A stretch of 29,202 nt of DNA from an uncultured Parabacteroides sp. (lineage in GTDB: Bacteria; Bacteroidota; Bacteroidia; Bacteroidales; Tannerellaceae), in contig CAAGLQ010000082.1 in assembly GCA_900770835.1 (NCBI GenBank), positions 1 to 29,202 on the forward strand, in the 5' to 3' direction. Both the position numbers and the translations under genes were made by a program. The notes beneath the pieces were generated by a model. The model saw nothing but the letters and a program-made list of their open reading frames with translations, was not told where the DNA came from and did not search any database. Below are positions 1 to 7,898 of this stretch, one piece after another; positions within the stretch are counted from its first letter, which is position 1, and every line of letters begins with the position of its first letter.

Positions 1-551
1 CGCAAGCCCTTGCTGGTGAGCAATACGATAAGGTGATAGATCAGATCGGAAGCCTCATAAATCAAGCGATCCTCTGTACCATTTGTTGCCTCGATCACGG
101 TCTCCACAGCCTCTTCACCCACCTTCTGTGCCATGCGGTTGATTCCTTTTTGGAACAGTGTGGTGGTGTATGAACCCTCCGGCATCTCATGGCGACGACG
201 CTCGATGAAGTTCTGTAAATATTTCAAGAAGAGGATATCTTCCTCGTTCTTCTCCCCAAAACAGGTGTCTGTGCCCTTGTGGCATACAGGACCGGCAGGA
301 ATGGCCTTGATCAACAGGGTATCATTGTCACAATCCGGTGTGATGCTTACTACGCTCAGCGTGTTACCACTGGTCTCACCCTTCATCCATAAGCGGTTTT
401 TTGTGCGGCTGAAGAATGTTACTTTGCCGCTGCTCAAGGTCAGCTTCAAAGCTTCCTCATTCATGAAACCCAACATCAATACTTTATTCGTGTTGTTGTC
501 CTGCACGATGGCCGGAATCAATCCGCCCATTTTCTCAAAATCTAATGTCAT
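1..551 (-). CDS. hisIE: Bifunctional phosphoribosyl-AMP cyclohydrolase / phosphoribosyl-ATP pyrophosphatase HisIE (partial)
   Basis: Catalyses steps 2 and 3 of histidine biosynthesis in the cytoplasm. The start is the ATG whose complement is at 549-551 (protein begins MTLDFEKMGG); 183 codons are present and the C-terminus is lost at the window edge, probably about 15-20 residues. The N-terminal HisI domain shows MLGFMNEEAL near residue 26, FFSRTKNRLW near 46, the metal-binding TPDCDND near 71 and GPVCHKGTDTCFG near 87. The HisE domain follows, with the all-helical motif GEEAVETVIEA near 143. It is the last gene visible of the his operon, 18 nt downstream of hisF. The fusion of HisI and HisE is usual in Bacteroidetes. 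Confidence 0.95.
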   Translation of the reverse strand, partial: MTLDFEKMGGLIPAIVQDNNTNKVLMLGFMNEEALKLTLSSGKVTFFSRTKNRLWMKGETSGNTLSVVSITPDCDNDTLLIKAIPAGPVCHKGTDTCFGEKNEEDILFLKYLQNFIERRRHEMPEGSYTTTLFQKGINRMAQKVGEEAVETVIEATNGTEDRLIYEASDLIYHLIVLLTSKGL

Positions 552-569
552 AGTTTGTATGCTATATGT

Positions 570-1325
570 TTATAATCTTACATTAATGCCCTCTTGACGG
601 AGGTATTGCTTCAACTCGCTGATACGTATCTCCCCAAAATGAAAAACACTGGCTGCCAATGCTGCATCGGCTTTCCCTTGTGCGAAGGTGTCTCTGAAAT
701 GGACCATTTCGCCAGCTCCTCCGGAGGCAATAACGGGGATATGCAAGGAATCAGCCAATGTGGCTAATGCCTCGTTGGCGTAGCCCCGCTTCACACCGTC
801 GTGCGTCATACTGGTGAAAAGAATCTCTCCCGCTCCTCGGCTTTCTGCCTCGGCAGCCCATTGGAAGAGCGATCGCCCGGTGGGTACTCGTCCTCCGTTA
901 AGGTAGCAGAGCCATTCGCCTTGTTCTTGGTTGGCGTCAATGGCGACCACGCAGACCTGGCTGCCAAAATGCTTAGCGATCTGCTCGATCAAATCGGGGT
1001 TGCGTAAAGCCGCTGAGTTGATGGATACTTTATCGGCTCCTGCGCTCAACAGGCGATCCACGTCTTGTAGTTCATTGATGCCTCCGCCCACGGTGAAAGG
1101 AATGCAGATGTGCGCCGCCACCTGCTTCACCAATTCTGTGAAGGTCTTCCGTCCCTCATGCGATGCAGTGATATCTAAATAAACCAGTTCGTCGGCTCCC
1201 TCTCGGCTGTAGAGCGCCCCTAATTCCACGGGGTCGCCCGCATCCCGGAAGTTGACGAAGTTGACACCTTTGACAGTTTTGCCGTCTTTAATGTCTAAGC
1301 AGGGAATAATTCGCTTGGCTAACAT
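570..1325 (-). CDS. hisF: Imidazole glycerol phosphate synthase cyclase subunit HisF
   Basis: Cyclase subunit of IGP synthase. It uses ammonia delivered by HisH to turn PRFAR into imidazole glycerol phosphate and AICAR. The 251-residue length is standard for the (beta/alpha)8 barrel. The two catalytic aspartates are in place: D11 in CLDIKDG and D130 in VVAIDANQ. Phosphate-binding loops are visible as TVGGGI near residue 78 and IASGGAGEM near 200. It lies 11 nt downstream of hisA in the same operon, with its partner hisH two genes upstream. Confidence 0.97.
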   Translation of the reverse strand: MLAKRIIPCLDIKDGKTVKGVNFVNFRDAGDPVELGALYSREGADELVYLDITASHEGRKTFTELVKQVAAHICIPFTVGGGINELQDVDRLLSAGADKVSINSAALRNPDLIEQIAKHFGSQVCVVAIDANQEQGEWLCYLNGGRVPTGRSLFQWAAEAESRGAGEILFTSMTHDGVKRGYANEALATLADSLHIPVIASGGAGEMVHFRDTFAQGKADAALAASVFHFGEIRISELKQYLRQEGINVRL

Positions 1326-1336
1326 ATCGTTGTCGT

Positions 1337-2056
1337 TTATAGGAATGGAAGTAAGTCTTTCAGTTTGATTCGTCCCTCATAGATGGCTTTGCCGAAGATA
1401 ACAGCAGGAATACCCGCCTCGTCCAGGCGCTCGATGTCTGCAACGGAGCTAACACCGCCACTGGCAATCAATGTCAGATTAGGCACGGCATCCAAGATCT
1501 CTTGGTAAAGATCGACGGAGGGACCTTGCAACATACCGTCGCGAGCAATGTCTGTACAGATCACCTGTGTGATACCTTTATTATAATAGGACTCGATGAA
1601 GGGGATCAGTTCCAGGTCGGTCTTCTCTTTCCAACCACTGATCGCGATCTTCTTCTCTTTGGCATCTGCCCCTAAGATGATGCGCTCGCTACCGAATTTC
1701 GTGATCCATGAGGTGAAGGTTTCCGGCTGTTTAACAGCAATGCTGCCACCGGTTACCTTTTGGGCGCCACTCTCAAAAGCGATCTCCAGGTCGCCCTCTG
1801 CTTTCAATCCTCCTCCAAAATCAATGATCAAAGAGGTACGGGTAGCCAATCGCTCCAAAATGCGGTAGTTCACAATGTGCCCCTCTCGTGCGCCATCTAA
1901 ATCGACCACGTGCAAACGGCGGATGCCGTTGCCCTCGAATTGTCTGGCTACTTCCAAAGGATCCTCGTTATAGATCTTCTGGGTAGTGTAATCGCCTTGG
2001 GTAAGTCGCACGCACTTACCCTCAATCAGATCAATCGCCGGAACTAACTCAATCAT
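1337..2056 (-). CDS. hisA: Phosphoribosylformimino-5-aminoimidazole carboxamide ribotide isomerase HisA
   Basis: Isomerises ProFAR to PRFAR, the substrate of HisF/HisH. The 239-residue barrel starts MIELVPAIDLIEGK. The catalytic aspartates are D9 (PAIDL) and D131 (ILGADAKEKK), and the phosphate loops DFGGGL near residue 79 and IASGGVSS near 197 are intact. The start overlaps the hisH stop codon in an ATGA arrangement at 2053-2056, so the two genes are probably translationally coupled. Confidence 0.97.
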   Translation of the reverse strand: MIELVPAIDLIEGKCVRLTQGDYTTQKIYNEDPLEVARQFEGNGIRRLHVVDLDGAREGHIVNYRILERLATRTSLIIDFGGGLKAEGDLEIAFESGAQKVTGGSIAVKQPETFTSWITKFGSERIILGADAKEKKIAISGWKEKTDLELIPFIESYYNKGITQVICTDIARDGMLQGPSVDLYQEILDAVPNLTLIASGGVSSVADIERLDEAGIPAVIFGKAIYEGRIKLKDLLPFL

Positions 2057-2643
2057 AACTGTAGAAAATTTTTGAGGATTTGTTCACCTACGCTGCCACT
2101 TTTCTCGGGGTGAAATTGTGTAGCGTAGAAATTATCTTTATGTAACGAGGCACTGAAGGGCAGGATGTAGTTGGTTGTCGCTGCCGTATAGGCATTGATA
2201 GGAACATAATAACTGTGTACGAAATAGACAAATTGTCCCTCCAATCCCCCTTCAAACAGGGCACTCTGCACGTTTGTCAAGGTGTTCCATCCCATGTGGG
2301 GTACCTTGTCCTCATGCCGGGTTGGTTGGAAGCGCTTCACTACTGTTGGGAAAATGCCTAAACAGTCGGCGTTGCCCTCCTCGGAGTGTTGACACATCAA
2401 CTGCATACCTAAACAGATGCCTAAGACAGGTTGCTTCAAGTCTTTGATGACCTGATCCAATTGATGGGCACGCAGGTGTTCCATTGTGGTGAAAGCCTCG
2501 CCTACACCGGGGAAGATCACCTTGTCCGCCTTGCGCAACAGTTCCGGGTCGGCCGTGATGATCGGAGTTATACCCAATCGCTTCAGTGCGTAATCCACCG
2601 AGTAGATATTTCCGGCATTATATTTGATAATTGCGACATCCAT
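2053..2643 (-). CDS. hisH: Imidazole glycerol phosphate synthase glutamine amidotransferase subunit HisH
   Basis: Class I glutaminase that feeds ammonia to HisF. I chose the ATG at 2643 (MDVAIIKYNAGN, 196 residues) over an in-frame ATG at 2688. The longer form would add 15 non-family residues, and a TACATTTG promoter element at 2669-2676 lies inside that extension. The catalytic triad is visible: C77 in GICLGMQLM, and H178 and E180 in QFHPEKSG. The oxyanion strand region is FPGVGEAF near residue 44. It is the first gene of the visible his segment. Confidence 0.95.
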   Translation of the reverse strand: MDVAIIKYNAGNIYSVDYALKRLGITPIITADPELLRKADKVIFPGVGEAFTTMEHLRAHQLDQVIKDLKQPVLGICLGMQLMCQHSEEGNADCLGIFPTVVKRFQPTRHEDKVPHMGWNTLTNVQSALFEGGLEGQFVYFVHSYYVPINAYTAATTNYILPFSASLHKDNFYATQFHPEKSGSVGEQILKNFLQL

Positions 2644-2668
2644 TGCTGTTTTGTTTTTATTTGAGCCG

Positions 2669-2676
2669 CAAATGTA
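2669..2676 (-). promoter_or_regulatory. Bacteroidetes -7 element for the hisHAFIE segment
   Basis: Minus-strand TACATTTG matches the Bacteroidetes TAnnTTTG consensus exactly. It sits about 25 nt upstream of the chosen hisH start, leaving a short leader. I see no clear TTTG at the usual -33 distance. Confidence 0.55.
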
Positions 2677-2717
2677 GCAAATTATCATTACATAGCGGTT
2701 GTTTATCAGTGAAATTA

Positions 2718-3161
2718 CTATCGGCGGCTTTGGAAGAAACGTCGCATCTCGTCAGCACATTCTGCTTCTAAGATGCCTCGTTTGACCTGCGCCTTTGGAT
2801 GGAAAGCTTGTGGGGCGAAGCGGGAATAACCTCTTTTCTCGTCGGCAGCGCCATAGACAATCGTACCCACTTGTGCCCAACCGATCGCTCCAGCGCACAT
2901 CACGCAAGGCTCAACGGTGACGTATAGCGTACAGTCTGTTAGGTATTTAGCACCTAATGCGCCCGTGGCAGCCGTGATGGCCAACAATTCGGCATGGGCG
3001 GTCACATCGTGCAACCGCTCGGTTTGGTTATGCGCACGGGCAATGATTTTTCCTCGGCAGGCAACAACTGCTCCTACGGGCACTTCTCCCTCTTCAGCGG
3101 CGAGGCGTGCCTCGTTCAAGGCTTGCCGCATGAAATAGGTATCATCAAACGGCTGGATCAT
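2718..3161 (-). CDS. tadA: tRNA-specific adenosine deaminase TadA-like nucleoside deaminase
   Basis: Zinc deaminase of the CDA superfamily. TadA converts A34 to inosine in the tRNA-Arg anticodon. The protein has 147 residues. The zinc site is intact: H56 and E58 in TAHAELLAI, and C86 and C89 in VEPCVMCAGAI. The C-terminal segment (GYSRF... to RRFFQSRR) is TadA-like, although guanine deaminases share the core motifs, so the substrate is inferred. The start overlaps the stop of the upstream small gene (ATGA at 3158-3161), suggesting coupled translation. Confidence 0.88.
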   Translation of the reverse strand: MIQPFDDTYFMRQALNEARLAAEEGEVPVGAVVACRGKIIARAHNQTERLHDVTAHAELLAITAATGALGAKYLTDCTLYVTVEPCVMCAGAIGWAQVGTIVYGAADEKRGYSRFAPQAFHPKAQVKRGILEAECADEMRRFFQSRR

Positions 3162-3385
3162 CGGCGCATCTCGTTTTCGTTGAATAGGGTGGGGTAGTCC
3201 TCCTCTAACACTTTCAAGACGTGCGATAGGATGGTCTCTCTATACCAACGGGATTTATTGACAATCTTATATTTGGATAAGTAGCGCTTCACCGCCTTAT
3301 GCTCCTCGTCGTTCAGCATAAAGGTGACTTTGTGAACCCTGGGATGGTTCGGCTGTGCGGGTGAATATTTGCGTACTAACTTCAT
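3158..3385 (-). CDS. Small ribbon-helix-helix-like protein upstream of tadA
   Basis: 75 residues, basic and without membrane segments. The central part (about residues 18-58) begins with a strand-like VHKVTFML, then DEEHKAVKRYLSKYKI and a SRWYRETILSHVL helix. This resembles the strand-helix-helix of ribbon-helix-helix DNA-binding proteins such as MobC/CopG-like factors. That assignment is from pattern only. It overlaps tadA by 4 nt, so it is in the same transcript. Its ATG lies only 5 nt past a TACTTTTG promoter element, so the mRNA may be leaderless. A later start at M23 would destroy the predicted strand. Function unknown. Confidence 0.7.
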   Translation of the reverse strand: MKLVRKYSPAQPNHPRVHKVTFMLNDEEHKAVKRYLSKYKIVNKSRWYRETILSHVLKVLEEDYPTLFNENEMRR

Positions 3386-3390
3386 GTCGA

Positions 3391-3398
3391 CAAAAGTA
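3391..3398 (-). promoter_or_regulatory. -7 element for the RHH-tadA pair
   Basis: Minus-strand TACTTTTG is a full match to TAnnTTTG. It is unusually close to the ATG at 3385, so transcription would begin at or next to the start codon. Confidence 0.5.
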
Positions 3399-3432
3399 GG
3401 TAGGATTGTGGAGATATGAAAGAAAATAACAC

Positions 3433-3440
3433 TAATTTCG
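3433..3440 (+). promoter_or_regulatory. -7-like element for yraN operon
   Basis: Plus-strand TAATTTCG fits TAnnTTTG with one mismatch (C for T). It lies about 40 nt upstream of the yraN start in the divergent gap with the RHH gene. Confidence 0.4.
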
Positions 3441-3479
3441 CGAATAACAATGGAGAATCAAGCGTAAACAGACGAAGGT

Positions 3480-3845
3480 ATGCCAACTACATTTGAAATA
3501 GGGCGTGAGGGTGAGCGAGTGGCTCGCCAATTCTTAGAGCAGAAGGGCTATCTGATCTTGGAACAGAATTGGCATTGGCATCATTATGAATTGGATTTGG
3601 TGGCGCGTCAAGGCGATGAGTTAGTGATTGTGGAGGTTAAGACCCGTGGCGTGGATTTTTTGGTCGATCCGGAGGAGGCTGTGGATCATGGAAAAATCCG
3701 GAGAATCGTGGCAGCGGCAGATGCCTACGTGCGTTGCAAAGACAGTGACTTACCTGTCCGTTTCGACCTGGTTTTCGTAACCCTGACAAAGGAGCATTCG
3801 GAGGTGGAACATATTGAGGATGCCTTCTTGGCTCCTTGTCGCTAA
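3480..3845 (+). CDS. yraN: YraN/UPF0102 family endonuclease-like protein
   Basis: 121 residues, the usual size of UPF0102. The family has a restriction-endonuclease-like fold of uncertain physiological role. The N-terminal GREGERVARQFL helix, then YELDLVARQGDELVIVEVKTR near residues 36-58, give the E...D...ExK pattern of the PD-(D/E)xK nuclease core, followed by VDPEEAVDHGKIRRI. It is the first gene of a plus-strand run with the YjbR gene 13 nt downstream. Confidence 0.9.
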   Translation: MPTTFEIGREGERVARQFLEQKGYLILEQNWHWHHYELDLVARQGDELVIVEVKTRGVDFLVDPEEAVDHGKIRRIVAAADAYVRCKDSDLPVRFDLVFVTLTKEHSEVEHIEDAFLAPCR

Positions 3846-3858
3846 AAAGAAGAATAAC

Positions 3859-4215
3859 ATGAATATAGAGGATGTGCGAACCTATTGCTTGACCCTGCGC
3901 AACACGACGGAGTGTCTGCCGTTCGACGATGTGTCGTTGGTGTTTAAGGTAGAGAATAAAATGTTTTTGCTTCTGCCCTTGGATGCGGAAGAACCCTATG
4001 TGGCTGTGAAATGCAGCACGGATTATACCGAGGAGTTGCGTGATCGTTACCGGGCGGTAGAGCCGGCCTACCATTTTAATAAGAAATATTGGAATATGAT
4101 TTATCTCAATGAAGATATGAGTGATGAGGAGATCAAGCATTGGATTCACCATTCCTATCAAGAGGTGATCGCCAAGTTACCTAAGAAAATCAGAGAACTT
4201 TATGTCGATGCCTAA
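3859..4215 (+). CDS. MmcQ/YjbR family protein
   Basis: 118 residues starting at MNIEDVRTYCLTL. The ATG at 3859 was chosen because the in-frame ATG at 3814 would overlap yraN by 32 nt and add 15 unrelated residues. Family signs are the N-terminal CLTLRNTTECLPFDD, the strand pair VFKVENKMFLLLPL, YVAVKC near residue 50, and the late YHFNKKYWNMIYL and HSYQEVIAKLP. The family has a double-wing (CyaY-like) fold; a DNA-binding role has been suggested but the function is not established. It sits between yraN and the biotin ligase gene. Confidence 0.88.
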   Translation: MNIEDVRTYCLTLRNTTECLPFDDVSLVFKVENKMFLLLPLDAEEPYVAVKCSTDYTEELRDRYRAVEPAYHFNKKYWNMIYLNEDMSDEEIKHWIHHSYQEVIAKLPKKIRELYVDA

Positions 4216-4222
4216 TGTAACC

Positions 4223-4972
4223 ATGGAAAAACCACGGATTATCCGTGTGGAAGAGACCCATTCCACAAATAGTTTGTTGCGGGAATGGTTGGAGCGAGAG
4301 GCTTTGCCAAATTGTAGTGTGATTGTGGCAGATTTCCAAACGGCTGGTCGCGGACAGGTAGGTAATGTATGGGAGTCGGAGAAAGGCAAGAACTTGACCT
4401 TCAGCTTGGTGCTTTATCCGCAAACGCTGCCCGTCAAACAACAATTCCTGATCTCACAGATGGCTGCGCTCAGTGTCAAGGAGACTTTGGATGCTTATAC
4501 GGAGGGTATTTCGATTAAATGGCCCAACGACATCTATTGGCGGGATAAGAAAATCTGTGGCATGTTGATCGAGAATGACCTGGCGGGGCATAACCTGCTC
4601 CGTTCGGTCATTGGGATTGGTATCAACTTGAATCAAGCTGTCTTTTGCGGTGATGCGCCAAACCCGGTGTCGTTATGGCAGATTCTGAGGCAAGAGGTAG
4701 ATCAGGAGGTGGTGTTGCGTCAATTCTTGAGCCGTTTCGAAGCCTATAACCAAATCCTGTTAGCGGGAGAAAAGGCCTTGATTCACGCCCGCTATATGGA
4801 GGTCCTCTATCGGCGTGAGGGCTATCATTCCTACACGGATGCGCAAGGAGCCTTCTCTGCGCAGATTTATGGCATTGAGCCGACCGGGCATTTATTGTTG
4901 CAAGATACGGAAGGAACCATTCGTCGTTATGCTTTCAAGGAAGTGTCTTACTGCTTATCAGGGGGTTGCTGA
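4223..4972 (+). CDS. birA: Biotin--[acetyl-CoA-carboxylase] ligase, class I (BirA-type, no HTH)
   Basis: Activates biotin to biotinyl-AMP and attaches it to the lysine of biotin-dependent carboxylases. I chose the ATG at 4223 (MEKPRIIRVEETHSTN, 249 residues), 7 nt after the yjbR stop. An in-frame ATG at 4202 lies inside yjbR codons. The N-terminal ETHSTN is followed by the biotin/AMP loop AGRGQVGN at residues 41-48, then IKWPNDIYW (98-106) with KKICGMLIE (109-117), and VIGIGINLNQ. There is no N-terminal winged helix, so this is a monofunctional ligase, not a bio-operon repressor. The C-terminal SH3-like domain covers about the last 45 residues. Confidence 0.93.
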   Translation: MEKPRIIRVEETHSTNSLLREWLEREALPNCSVIVADFQTAGRGQVGNVWESEKGKNLTFSLVLYPQTLPVKQQFLISQMAALSVKETLDAYTEGISIKWPNDIYWRDKKICGMLIENDLAGHNLLRSVIGIGINLNQAVFCGDAPNPVSLWQILRQEVDQEVVLRQFLSRFEAYNQILLAGEKALIHARYMEVLYRREGYHSYTDAQGAFSAQIYGIEPTGHLLLQDTEGTIRRYAFKEVSYCLSGGC

Positions 4973-4999
4973 TTTACCCAAATATCCATCACCACTGTC

Positions 5000-5509
5000 T
5001 CAAAAGGTCAACCGCATTTGATGCCAGGGCACGCCGCCGTGGGTGGAGCTGGAAAGGCCCTCGTCGAGGTAGCCGAAGCGGGCGTAGAAGGGAATCTTCG
5101 GCTCCTTGCAGGTGAGTACTACCCCCTTGCAGCCGTTGGCCTTGGCATCGGCAATGAAGCGGCGCATCACGAGGCTGGCCAACCCTTGGTGCTGGTAGTC
5201 GGGGTGGGTAGCTACGCCGAAGATCATCTGCCACTCGCCGGAATCGTCGCAATAGGCGGGCGAGGCAAACATCTCATCCACTAAATCCCGTTCTTTGGTG
5301 ACGGGGCCATTGACGAACGAGATAATTTCTCCATTCAGCTCCAACACCCAGAAATGGTGGGCATAACAGCGTAAGCGCCAGTCGAAGGCTGCTCGGTCTG
5401 CCGCCTCTGCTGGTGGGAAGCAAGCGGCTTCCAAGGCGGTCACTGCGTCTAAATCTGCTTGTGTTGCCCTGCGCAGTGTATAGGGCATTTGGTCGGTATG
5501 TGTGTCCAT
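5000..5509 (-). CDS. GNAT family N-acetyltransferase, AANAT-like
   Basis: 169 residues. Acetyl-CoA-dependent transferase fold. RRATQADLDAVTALEAACFP opens the domain, the VATHPDYQHQGLAS segment near residues 99-112 carries the acetyl-CoA pyrophosphate loop (Q-x-x-G-x-A type), and IPFYARFGY near 146 is the terminal motif. The EAACFPP and IPFYARFGY segments resemble arylalkylamine N-acetyltransferases, so an amine substrate is possible but not proven. M8 (MPYTLRRAT) is an alternative start. It converges on birA and is divergent from the MFS gene. Confidence 0.88.
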   Translation of the reverse strand: MDTHTDQMPYTLRRATQADLDAVTALEAACFPPAEAADRAAFDWRLRCYAHHFWVLELNGEIISFVNGPVTKERDLVDEMFASPAYCDDSGEWQMIFGVATHPDYQHQGLASLVMRRFIADAKANGCKGVVLTCKEPKIPFYARFGYLDEGLSSSTHGGVPWHQMRLTF

Positions 5510-5535
5510 TTTGTGCTCTTTTTGTTTTTGCCGGG

Positions 5536-5543
5536 CGAAGATA
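5536..5543 (-). promoter_or_regulatory. -7-like element for the GNAT gene
   Basis: Minus-strand TATCTTCG, one mismatch from TAnnTTTG, about 26 nt upstream of the start codon. Confidence 0.4.
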
Positions 5544-5565
5544 GTGAATAATCCCTAAAAAGGGC

Positions 5566-5573
5566 TACCTTTG
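5566..5573 (+). promoter_or_regulatory. -7 element for the AmpG-like transporter gene
   Basis: TACCTTTG is an exact TAnnTTTG match, 42 nt upstream of the start codon. No good -33 TTTG is seen. Confidence 0.5.
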
Positions 5574-5615
5574 TGCCTATAACAAAGGAATGAATAACAC
5601 AAAAATAGCCATATC

Positions 5616-6887
5616 ATGAAAAATCGTAACGCTTGGGCTTGGATTCCCTCTCTCTATTTCGCGGAAGGTTTACCCTATGTAGTTGTCATGACGCTCTCCG
5701 TCATCATGTATAAACGCATGGAGGTGTCGAACACCGACATCGCCCTCTACACCAGCTGGCTCTATTTCCCGTGGGTGATCAAGCCCATCTGGAGCCCCTT
5801 TGTCGATCTGATCCGCACGAAGCGTTGGTGGATTTATGCCATGCAGCTGTTGATCGGGGCCGGTATGGCGGGTGTGGCCTTCACCCTTCCGGGCGATCTC
5901 TTCCTCCGTTGCACGTTGGCTTTCTTCTGGCTGATGGCCTTCAGCTCCGCCACGCACGACATCGCCGCCGATGGCTTCTATATGTTGGGATTGAATGAGG
6001 AGCAACAGGCCTTTTTCATTGGCATCCGTAACACCTTCTATCGGGTGGCCATGCTGACGGGACAGGGATTGTTAGTGATGCTCGCCGGCTATTTGGAGCA
6101 GACCACGGGGCGCATCTCCTTCGCCTGGAGCTTGGTCTTCTTCATCCTGGCGGGCTGCTTCATTGGCTTGGCGCTCTGGCATAAATACATCCTCCCGAAG
6201 CCCGACTCCGACGTGAGCCGCAGCAACATTACACCGGCTACGATCCTCACGGAGTTTGGCAAGACCTTCGTCACTTTCTTCCAGAAAAAGGGGATCCTCC
6301 CGGCCCTGCTCTTCATGCTGACCTATCGCTTGGGCGAGTCGCAATTGGTGAAGTTAGCCTCACCTTTCCTGTTGGATAGCCGCGAGGTAGGTGGCTTGGC
6401 GCTGAGCACCGGCGAGGTAGGTTTCGCCTACGGTACGGTCGGGGTGGTCGCCCTGCTGCTGGGTGGCGTGTTGGGCGGCATGGCCATTGCGCATAGCGGT
6501 TTAAAACGATGGATTTGGCCGATGGCGTTCGCTATCTCGCTGCCCAACTTGGTCTATCTCTATCTGGCCTATACGATGCCTGAGGGCATTGGCGTGGTGA
6601 ATGTCTGCGTGGCGATCGAGCAATTTGGCTATGGCTTTGGCTTCACCGCTTACACGATGTATCTCATGCTCTTCGCCGAGGGCAACTACAAGACCTCCCA
6701 TTATGCGATTGGCACAGGCTTCATGGCGTTAGGCATGATGATCCCCGGCATGATCTCCGGCTGGATTCAGGAGCAGATCGGTTATCAGCACTTCTTCATC
6801 TGGGTGATGATCTGCTGCATCCCGGTCTTCTTGGTGCTCCCTTTCCTGCCGTTCTCGGCTACTTCTGGCGAGAAAACTGATAAATAA
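5616..6887 (+). CDS. AmpG-like MFS transporter
   Basis: 423 residues with about 12 hydrophobic segments, so an inner-membrane permease. The opening WIPSLYFAEGLPY and the segment SSATHDIAADGFYMLGL near residue 110 correspond to AmpG/PAT-family signatures (E. coli AmpG has a related SxxxDI...D motif after TM4). Proven AmpG imports anhydro-muropeptides for recycling; here the substrate is inferred. Loop KPIWSPFVDLIRTKRWW near 51-67 is the MFS loop 2-3 region. The 3' end overlaps the convergent phosphatase gene by 29 nt. No recycling genes are nearby to support the role. Confidence 0.82.
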   Translation: MKNRNAWAWIPSLYFAEGLPYVVVMTLSVIMYKRMEVSNTDIALYTSWLYFPWVIKPIWSPFVDLIRTKRWWIYAMQLLIGAGMAGVAFTLPGDLFLRCTLAFFWLMAFSSATHDIAADGFYMLGLNEEQQAFFIGIRNTFYRVAMLTGQGLLVMLAGYLEQTTGRISFAWSLVFFILAGCFIGLALWHKYILPKPDSDVSRSNITPATILTEFGKTFVTFFQKKGILPALLFMLTYRLGESQLVKLASPFLLDSREVGGLALSTGEVGFAYGTVGVVALLLGGVLGGMAIAHSGLKRWIWPMAFAISLPNLVYLYLAYTMPEGIGVVNVCVAIEQFGYGFGFTAYTMYLMLFAEGNYKTSHYAIGTGFMALGMMIPGMISGWIQEQIGYQHFFIWVMICCIPVFLVLPFLPFSATSGEKTDK

Positions 6888-7872
6888 TCTCTCCCTTGTC
6901 GTTGATCAGGTAGAAAGTCAATCGATTGTCGGCTACATTGACCAACGTGAAGCCTTCGTCGGAACTGCAAAACTGTGTGCCGGCGATGGCTTTCACCGGG
7001 CGGGCCAATGAGCCGGAACTGTTGACCAAGTAATCCACTGTGGCTCCTTCCGGTTTAATGTGTTGGAAACTATGGATATGGCCGCAGCAATAGCAATCCA
7101 CGCCGTAGCGTTCCAAAAGAGCCTCCAGGGCCTGCCGCATATCGCTGCGCTCACTATCCTCTTTGTCGGTGTAGGCATAGAGCGGATGGTGACCAATCAC
7201 GATTTTCCAACGAGCTTGGCTCTGAGACAAGGTCTGTTCGATCCAGCGCAGTTGTGCCTCTTTATCTTGCTGTCCGGCATCGGGGTATTTGTCGCCTTTC
7301 TTCCGGTATTTCTCGATCAACGGGGTGGTGTCAATGAAGAGGAGTAGGGCCTCCTCCTGCTCGCCCGCCTCGAAGGTCTGGCTGTAGTAGCGAGCCGGCA
7401 TCACCCAGCGACGGCTTTTCTTGCTATAGTCCAACACCGCCTGCGTGTTGCCCCGGTATTCATGGTTGCCGTTGAGGGCGAACCAATCGATCATCAGCTC
7501 GGGATGGGCGTAGATCAGCTCATAGTTGGTCATCCAGAGGGGATCGTCGATGCTGGCTACCCCATTGAAATGGTGTGTATCTCCGGCGGCTACCACACAT
7601 TCGATATCCACCTTGCTGGCTAAGTTGCCCATCAGCTCGGCTATGGGTTTCTGTTTATAATAGCCATTACGTCCCAAGTCGCTGACGAGCAGGAACGAGT
7701 GGCTATCGTCAGGCAGGCGCAAGGATAGGGCTTGCGTTTTGCCGGAGGCGTTTTGCGGTTGCTCCGGCTGTTCGCCTTTGGCCTGCGGAGCCTCGCCGCC
7801 CTGCGCACAGCTCCCTAAAAGGGTGGTGGCAAAGAGGGCGGAGAGGGATTGTAAATAATGTCTTCTGTTCAT
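6859..7872 (-). CDS. TRAP-like (purple acid phosphatase type) metallophosphoesterase lipoprotein
   Basis: 337 residues. The N-terminus MNRRHYLQSL... is followed by lipobox LLGSC (C22), so it is probably a lipoprotein. The RR pair before the hydrophobic core could be a Tat-type signal. A Gln/Glu/Pro linker leads to a catalytic domain from about residue 50: D65 in SDLGRNG, D98 in GDTHHF, N136-H137 in GNHEYRG, H228 in GHHPLY, and H265 and H267 in CGHIHSF. Segment order and spacing (FNGVASIDD, then AVLDYSKKSRRW) resemble mammalian tartrate-resistant acid phosphatase. The Tyr ligand expected in GDxxY is His101 here. It is third in the TonB-receptor operon, suggesting release of phosphate from organic phosphates in the periplasm or at the surface. 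Confidence 0.88.
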   Translation of the reverse strand: MNRRHYLQSLSALFATTLLGSCAQGGEAPQAKGEQPEQPQNASGKTQALSLRLPDDSHSFLLVSDLGRNGYYKQKPIAELMGNLASKVDIECVVAAGDTHHFNGVASIDDPLWMTNYELIYAHPELMIDWFALNGNHEYRGNTQAVLDYSKKSRRWVMPARYYSQTFEAGEQEEALLLFIDTTPLIEKYRKKGDKYPDAGQQDKEAQLRWIEQTLSQSQARWKIVIGHHPLYAYTDKEDSERSDMRQALEALLERYGVDCYCCGHIHSFQHIKPEGATVDYLVNSSGSLARPVKAIAGTQFCSSDEGFTLVNVADNRLTFYLINDKGEIIYQFSRQK

Positions 7873-7898
7873 GAATTCTTTTTTTTACGCGAATATAT

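Noticed and set aside
133..597. 154-codon plus-strand open frame at the window start
   Set aside because: Antisense to hisIE, whose reading frame on the minus strand has clear HisI and HisE motifs.
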